From Paenibacillus caseinilyticus (GTDB lineage: Bacteria > Bacillota > Bacilli > Paenibacillales > NBRC-103111), in the NCBI RefSeq assembly GCF_027533645.1, contig NZ_JAQAGY010000034.1, positions 1-59,948 of the forward strand: a DNA stretch of 59,948 nucleotides, given 5' to 3'. Below the pieces are notes generated by a model. The model ran no database searches. It was not told the origin of the DNA and saw nothing but the letters and a program-made list of their open reading frames with translations. The position numbers and the translations under genes are program-made. This document shows, piece by piece, positions 57,359 to 59,948 of this stretch; position 1 is the stretch's first letter; every line of letters begins with the position of its first letter.

Positions 57359-58426
57359 TCAGCCGGTTTCCGAGATTTTCTCACGGATAAGCTGAGCCCT
57401 TCTTATGTCTCTTTCTTCAGGAGTAAGCTTTTCTCCTGCTGTTTGTTGTAAAAAACCGGGTTGCGTCATAACCAGCAGCTCATTTAGCACATGCGGAGAT
57501 ACATTCTTGATGAAACCAAGGTCAATCCCGAGCCTGACGTCGGAGAGCCTTTGGGCTGCCTCCTTCGAATCCATGATGGCTGCATAGGACAGCACCCCAT
57601 AAGAGCGGCTTACCCGGTCCAGGATTTTGGGCCGCGTCTCATACACAAGCTTCTGCCGCGCTGCACGCTCATGCTCTATGATCTGACGAACCACGCTGTA
57701 CAAATTATCAATAATCTCTTCTTCCGACTGCCCTAAGGTAATCTGATTGGAGATCTGGAACAAGTTCCCGAGGGCCTCGCTTCCCTCTCCGTACAAACCT
57801 CTGACCGCGAGTCCAACTTGGGTAATCGCTGATAGGATCCGGTTAATCTGCTGCGTCAAAACAAGCGCGGGAAGATGAATCATCACCGATGCCCGAATCC
57901 CCGTTCCCACATTCGTCGGACAGCTTGTCATATAGCCACGCTTCTCATCGAAGGCGTATTCCAGTTGAGACTCGAACACATCATCGATCTGTCCGGCCAA
58001 ATCCCATGCTTCCTTGATCTGAAAGCCCGGGCACAAGCATTGTATTCGAAGGTGGTCCTCTTCATTCACCATGATCGAAATCGACTCATTATCACTAAGA
58101 ATAACGGATCCATTCCTCGATTCATTGGCCAGTGCCGGGGAGATCAAGTGCTTCTCCACAAGTACGCGTCGCTCAAGCTCGTCAAGATCGGCAAGAGGCA
58201 GCAGCGTAAAGCGCGAGATGGTATTCAGTTCTTCACTGTCCATCGCCTTAGCGGCCAGCTCTGCAACCTCTTTGGACTGTCCGTTCGTTGCAAGCATGGG
58301 AAAAGGGTAGGCCCGGATATTACGGGCAAGACGGATCCGGCTGGAGATGACGATATCCGAATCAGGCCCTTCTCCCCTCATCCATTCACTCAGAGCATGC
58401 TGGGTGAAACGGCTCGCTTCCGTCAT
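57359..58426 (-). CDS. mcsB: Protein arginine kinase McsB
   Basis: This is a 355-residue protein with the phosphagen-kinase catalytic fold. The ATG at 58426 is chosen because GGAGG lies seven bases upstream; the ATG at 58432 is too close to the SD. ATP-binding arginines are in DIVISSRIRLARN (24-36), the active-site Cys169 is in TSCPTNVGTGIRAS, and a C-terminal arginine-phosphate-recognition region follows. McsB phosphorylates arginines on client proteins, including CtsR, which sends them to ClpCP. It needs McsA, the gene just upstream. Confidence 0.97.
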   Translation of the reverse strand: MTEASRFTQHALSEWMRGEGPDSDIVISSRIRLARNIRAYPFPMLATNGQSKEVAELAAKAMDSEELNTISRFTLLPLADLDELERRVLVEKHLISPALANESRNGSVILSDNESISIMVNEEDHLRIQCLCPGFQIKEAWDLAGQIDDVFESQLEYAFDEKRGYMTSCPTNVGTGIRASVMIHLPALVLTQQINRILSAITQVGLAVRGLYGEGSEALGNLFQISNQITLGQSEEEIIDNLYSVVRQIIEHERAARQKLVYETRPKILDRVSRSYGVLSYAAIMDSKEAAQRLSDVRLGIDLGFIKNVSPHVLNELLVMTQPGFLQQTAGEKLTPEERDIRRAQLIREKISETG

Positions 58427-58453
58427 ATGCATTCCTCCTTCGGCATAAGCGGG

Positions 58454-58972
58454 TTACCCTTCGGCAACCTTCTTCTCCAGTTCACGGATTTGATCCCGAA
58501 TCTGAGCCGCCTGCTCGAATTCTTCATTCTCTATGCTAACCAGCATGTCTTTCTTCAACTGGTCGATGTCTCGTTTGTACTTAATTAACCCTCCCGAGCG
58601 CCTTGGAACCTTCCCCGTATGGACGATATTGCCATGCACTCTTTTAAAGAGCGGGTCCAGTTTGTCTCCGAAGTGCTTATAGCACTCACTGCAGCCGAAT
58701 CGTCCCACCTTGCTGAATTGGCTGTAGGTTAACCCGCAATGCTCACAACGCGTGGGCTGAGGCTTGCTTGCTGCTGTACTATGGGTTGACGGTTCGAAAT
58801 CCAGAAGCCCGCTGAGCAGATTGTGAATCGAGAAGCCGTTAGGCGTGCCTGGAATCAGTTCTCCCTTTTCCCTCGCACAGGATTCACAAATGTGAAACTC
58901 CGTTTTTTCACCATTCAGGATTTTTGTAAAATGCAGAGTTGCCTGCTTTTTTCCGCATTCCTGACAAAGCAT
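58454..58972 (-). CDS. mcsA: McsB activator McsA, zinc-binding
   Basis: This is a 172-residue protein started at the ATG at 58972 (MLCQECGKKQATLHFTKIL), six bases after GGAGGG. Four C-x-x-C pairs (CQEC, CESC, CEHC, CSEC) bind zinc in two zinc-finger units. The C-terminal UVR motif (LKKDMLVSIENEEFEQAAQIRDQIRELEKK) mediates binding to McsB and ClpC. McsA activates the McsB kinase and senses redox and heavy-metal stress. It is between ctsR and mcsB, 55 nt after ctsR. Confidence 0.96.
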   Translation of the reverse strand: MLCQECGKKQATLHFTKILNGEKTEFHICESCAREKGELIPGTPNGFSIHNLLSGLLDFEPSTHSTAASKPQPTRCEHCGLTYSQFSKVGRFGCSECYKHFGDKLDPLFKRVHGNIVHTGKVPRRSGGLIKYKRDIDQLKKDMLVSIENEEFEQAAQIRDQIRELEKKVAEG

Positions 58973-59027
58973 CCGGTTCCCTCCTTTACAACTGCCATAG
59001 GCAGTGCCGCATGGTACATTCATGAAC

Positions 59028-59489
59028 TTATTTGCTTAGTAATGCAATGAGCATCGCTTTCAGCATCCGGGCTCGAAGTTCGTCTCTCGCCGGCAGTTTC
59101 AATGCAATTACTTCACGGGCCACTGCCGCCTTCATGATGCCGGCCTCCCGTGTCGTTATGAATCCACCTTCTTCGAGCTGATACAATAAGCCTTCTGAAG
59201 CGGTTTGATCCATGTGTGTCGAGATGGTTTGGAAAATATGATCGAGCACCGCACCATGAGAATGAAGCTCGATCCTCTGGATTCGTATGTAGCCCCCGCC
59301 TCCCCGTTTGCTCTCGACAACGTATCCCTTCTCGAGCGTAAAACGGGTACTAATTACATAATTAATCTGGGAGGGCACACATTGAAACTGATCTGCCAGA
59401 TCGTTGCGCTGAATCTCGATCACGCCATCGGGGCTCTGCTGCAATACCTGCTTCAGATACTGTTCGATCATTTCTGAAACATTACGCAT
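59028..59489 (-). CDS. ctsR: Transcriptional repressor of class III heat-shock genes CtsR
   Basis: This is a 153-residue dimeric winged helix-turn-helix repressor. The ATG at 59489 (MRNVSEMIEQYLKQVLQQS) follows GGAGGT by seven bases. The HTH region has LADQFQCVPSQINYVISTRFT, and the wing holds the Gly-rich loop RGGGGYIRI that acts as the intrinsic thermosensor in Bacilli. The C-terminal part (AGIMKAAVAREV) is the McsB-contact region. It represses its own operon through the operator at 59628-59644. Confidence 0.97.
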   Translation of the reverse strand: MRNVSEMIEQYLKQVLQQSPDGVIEIQRNDLADQFQCVPSQINYVISTRFTLEKGYVVESKRGGGGYIRIQRIELHSHGAVLDHIFQTISTHMDQTASEGLLYQLEEGGFITTREAGIMKAAVAREVIALKLPARDELRARMLKAMLIALLSK

Positions 59490-59521
59490 CCATTCGACCT
59501 CCAAAGGCTAAGTATACGAAG

Positions 59522-59550
59522 AAAAACGCCTACGGTGCCTATTTAGGCAC
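59522..59550 (-). promoter_or_regulatory. Possible antiterminator/terminator switch in the ctsR leader
   Basis: On the minus strand GTGCCT-AAAT-AGGCAC (59535-59550) forms a 6-bp hairpin. The alternative pair GCCTA (59544-59548) with TAGGC (59528-59532), followed by GTTTTT, uses part of the same bases. Both cannot form together. The stems are short, so the switch is speculative. Confidence 0.35.
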
Positions 59551-59627
59551 AAGTGATGAGGTACGCACAGTGAACTTGCGACATAAGCACAACAGTATAC
59601 TCCTCACAATTAACCAAGATCACTGAC

Positions 59628-59644
59628 TTTGACTTTCTTTGACT
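59628..59644 (-). promoter_or_regulatory. CtsR operator
   Basis: The minus strand has the tandem heptad AGTCAAA-GAA-AGTCAAA, matching the CtsR consensus (A/G)GTCAAA-NAN-(A/G)GTCAAA, with a third partial copy (AAAGTCA) beside it. It overlaps the predicted transcription start of ctsR, so CtsR binding should block initiation at normal temperature. Confidence 0.95.
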
Positions 59645-59652
59645 TTGAATAC

Positions 59653-59680
59653 ATTATAGCAGATTTACACAAGATTGCAA
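59653..59680 (-). promoter_or_regulatory. SigA promoter of the CtsR operon
   Basis: TTGCAA (59675-59680), 16 bp, TATAAT (59653-59658) on the minus strand, with the CtsR operator directly after it. The 304-base gap from 59490 to 59793 holds this promoter, its leader, and the 5S terminator; no gene is seen. Confidence 0.8.
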
Positions 59681-59745
59681 CAGGTCTGCCATGCCACAGC
59701 TCTAAGTTGATGATGCTTCTAAGTTCATTATTCCCCAAATTGAGT

Positions 59746-59787
59746 GCAAAAAGAACCCCTCTAGATGAAAACATCTAAAGGGGTTCT
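59746..59787 (-). terminator. Rho-independent terminator of the upstream rRNA operon
   Basis: A 16-bp stem with one G-T or mismatch position (arms 59772-59787 and 59752-59767), a TTTT loop and a CTTTTTG tail on the minus strand lie seven bases after mature 5S. Confidence 0.95.
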
Positions 59788-59793
59788 ATAGTT

Positions 59794-59910
59794 GCTTGGC
59801 GACGTTCTACTCTCCCAGGACCCTACGGTCCAAGTACCATCGACGCTGGAAGGCTTAACGTTCGTGTTCGGGATGGGTACGCGTGGTTCCCTTCCGCCAT
59901 CATCACCAAA
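59794..59910 (-). rRNA. 5S ribosomal RNA
   Basis: The minus strand starts TTTGGTGATGATGGCGG and ends GTCGCCAAGC, about 117 nt, with the conserved CCGAACAC loop and the GGGAGAGTAG-type helix near the 3' end. The two ends pair (TTTGGTG with CGCCAAG) as in 5S. It is the last gene of an rRNA operon whose 23S lies off the right edge; bases 59911-59948 are spacer. Confidence 0.95.
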
Positions 59911-59948
59911 CGGTTTGTGATGTATCTGCCAGGATACACCGGTCTTTC

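Noticed and set aside
1..59948. Search for mobile elements, CRISPR arrays, toxin-antitoxin pairs, prophage or defence genes
   Set aside because: Gene order is continuous with the conserved Bacillales core. I saw no transposase, integrase, long direct repeats or spacer arrays, and no tRNA genes between the two rRNA operons.

Overview
The window comes from a low-to-mid GC, endospore-forming Bacillota and is most likely a member of the Paenibacillaceae. The evidence is the gene order, which is that of the Bacillus subtilis origin-proximal region, the sporulation and germination genes (sigH, kbaA, gerD, cwlD, pdaB, a spoIIM-like gene), the SD-rich starts and the frequent TTG/GTG start codons. The genus call rests on overall protein resemblance recalled from memory and is not certain. 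Almost every gene lies on the minus strand, so the biological reading direction is from the right end to the left.

Layout in transcription order (right to left). (1) A 5S rRNA gene with its terminator closes an upstream rRNA operon. (2) The CtsR heat-shock operon ctsR-mcsA-mcsB-clpC follows, with a textbook CtsR operator, and ends in a terminator. (3) radA, disA (c-di-AMP synthase), pssA (phosphatidylserine synthase) and a PIN/TRAM membrane protein precede ispD-ispF and gltX. (4) A cysteine T-box controls cysE-cysS-mrnC-rlmB-rae1, and sigH follows with its own promoter. (5) rpmG-secE-nusG-rplK-rplA, rplJ-rplL, an rRNA methyltransferase and rpoB-rpoC come next, with candidate L1 and L10 autoregulatory RNA elements. 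(6) The str operon (rplGB, rpsL, rpsG, fusA, tuf) is followed by the S10/spc/alpha superoperon from rpsJ to rplQ, including secY, adk, map, infA, rpoA. (7) truA is followed by rplM-rpsI with an L13-type leader. (8) A sulfate-assimilation pair cysH-sat sits between the ribosomal genes and the spore block cwlD, salA, gerD, kbaA, pdaB and a SpoIIM-family gene. (9) A small conserved-looking ORF and then the promoter and 5' end of a 16S rRNA gene start the next rRNA operon.

The genes are mostly the core of gene expression: RNA polymerase, translation factors, ribosomal proteins, tRNA synthetases, rRNA/tRNA modification, protein export and protein quality control. Sporulation control is attached at sigH and at the downstream end. 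Compared with the B. subtilis order, pssA and sat-cysH are present as insertions and the ecfA1-ecfA2-ecfT trio expected between rplQ and truA is missing. I found no IS element, phage, CRISPR array, tRNA gene or defence locus, and no candidate for a wholly new multi-gene system. The most interesting signals are regulatory: a terminator hairpin that buries the cwlD ribosome-binding site, an inverted repeat framing the cysH promoter, terminator-like hairpins in the rpmG and ctsR leaders, and a near-consensus antisense promoter beyond the end of sigH.
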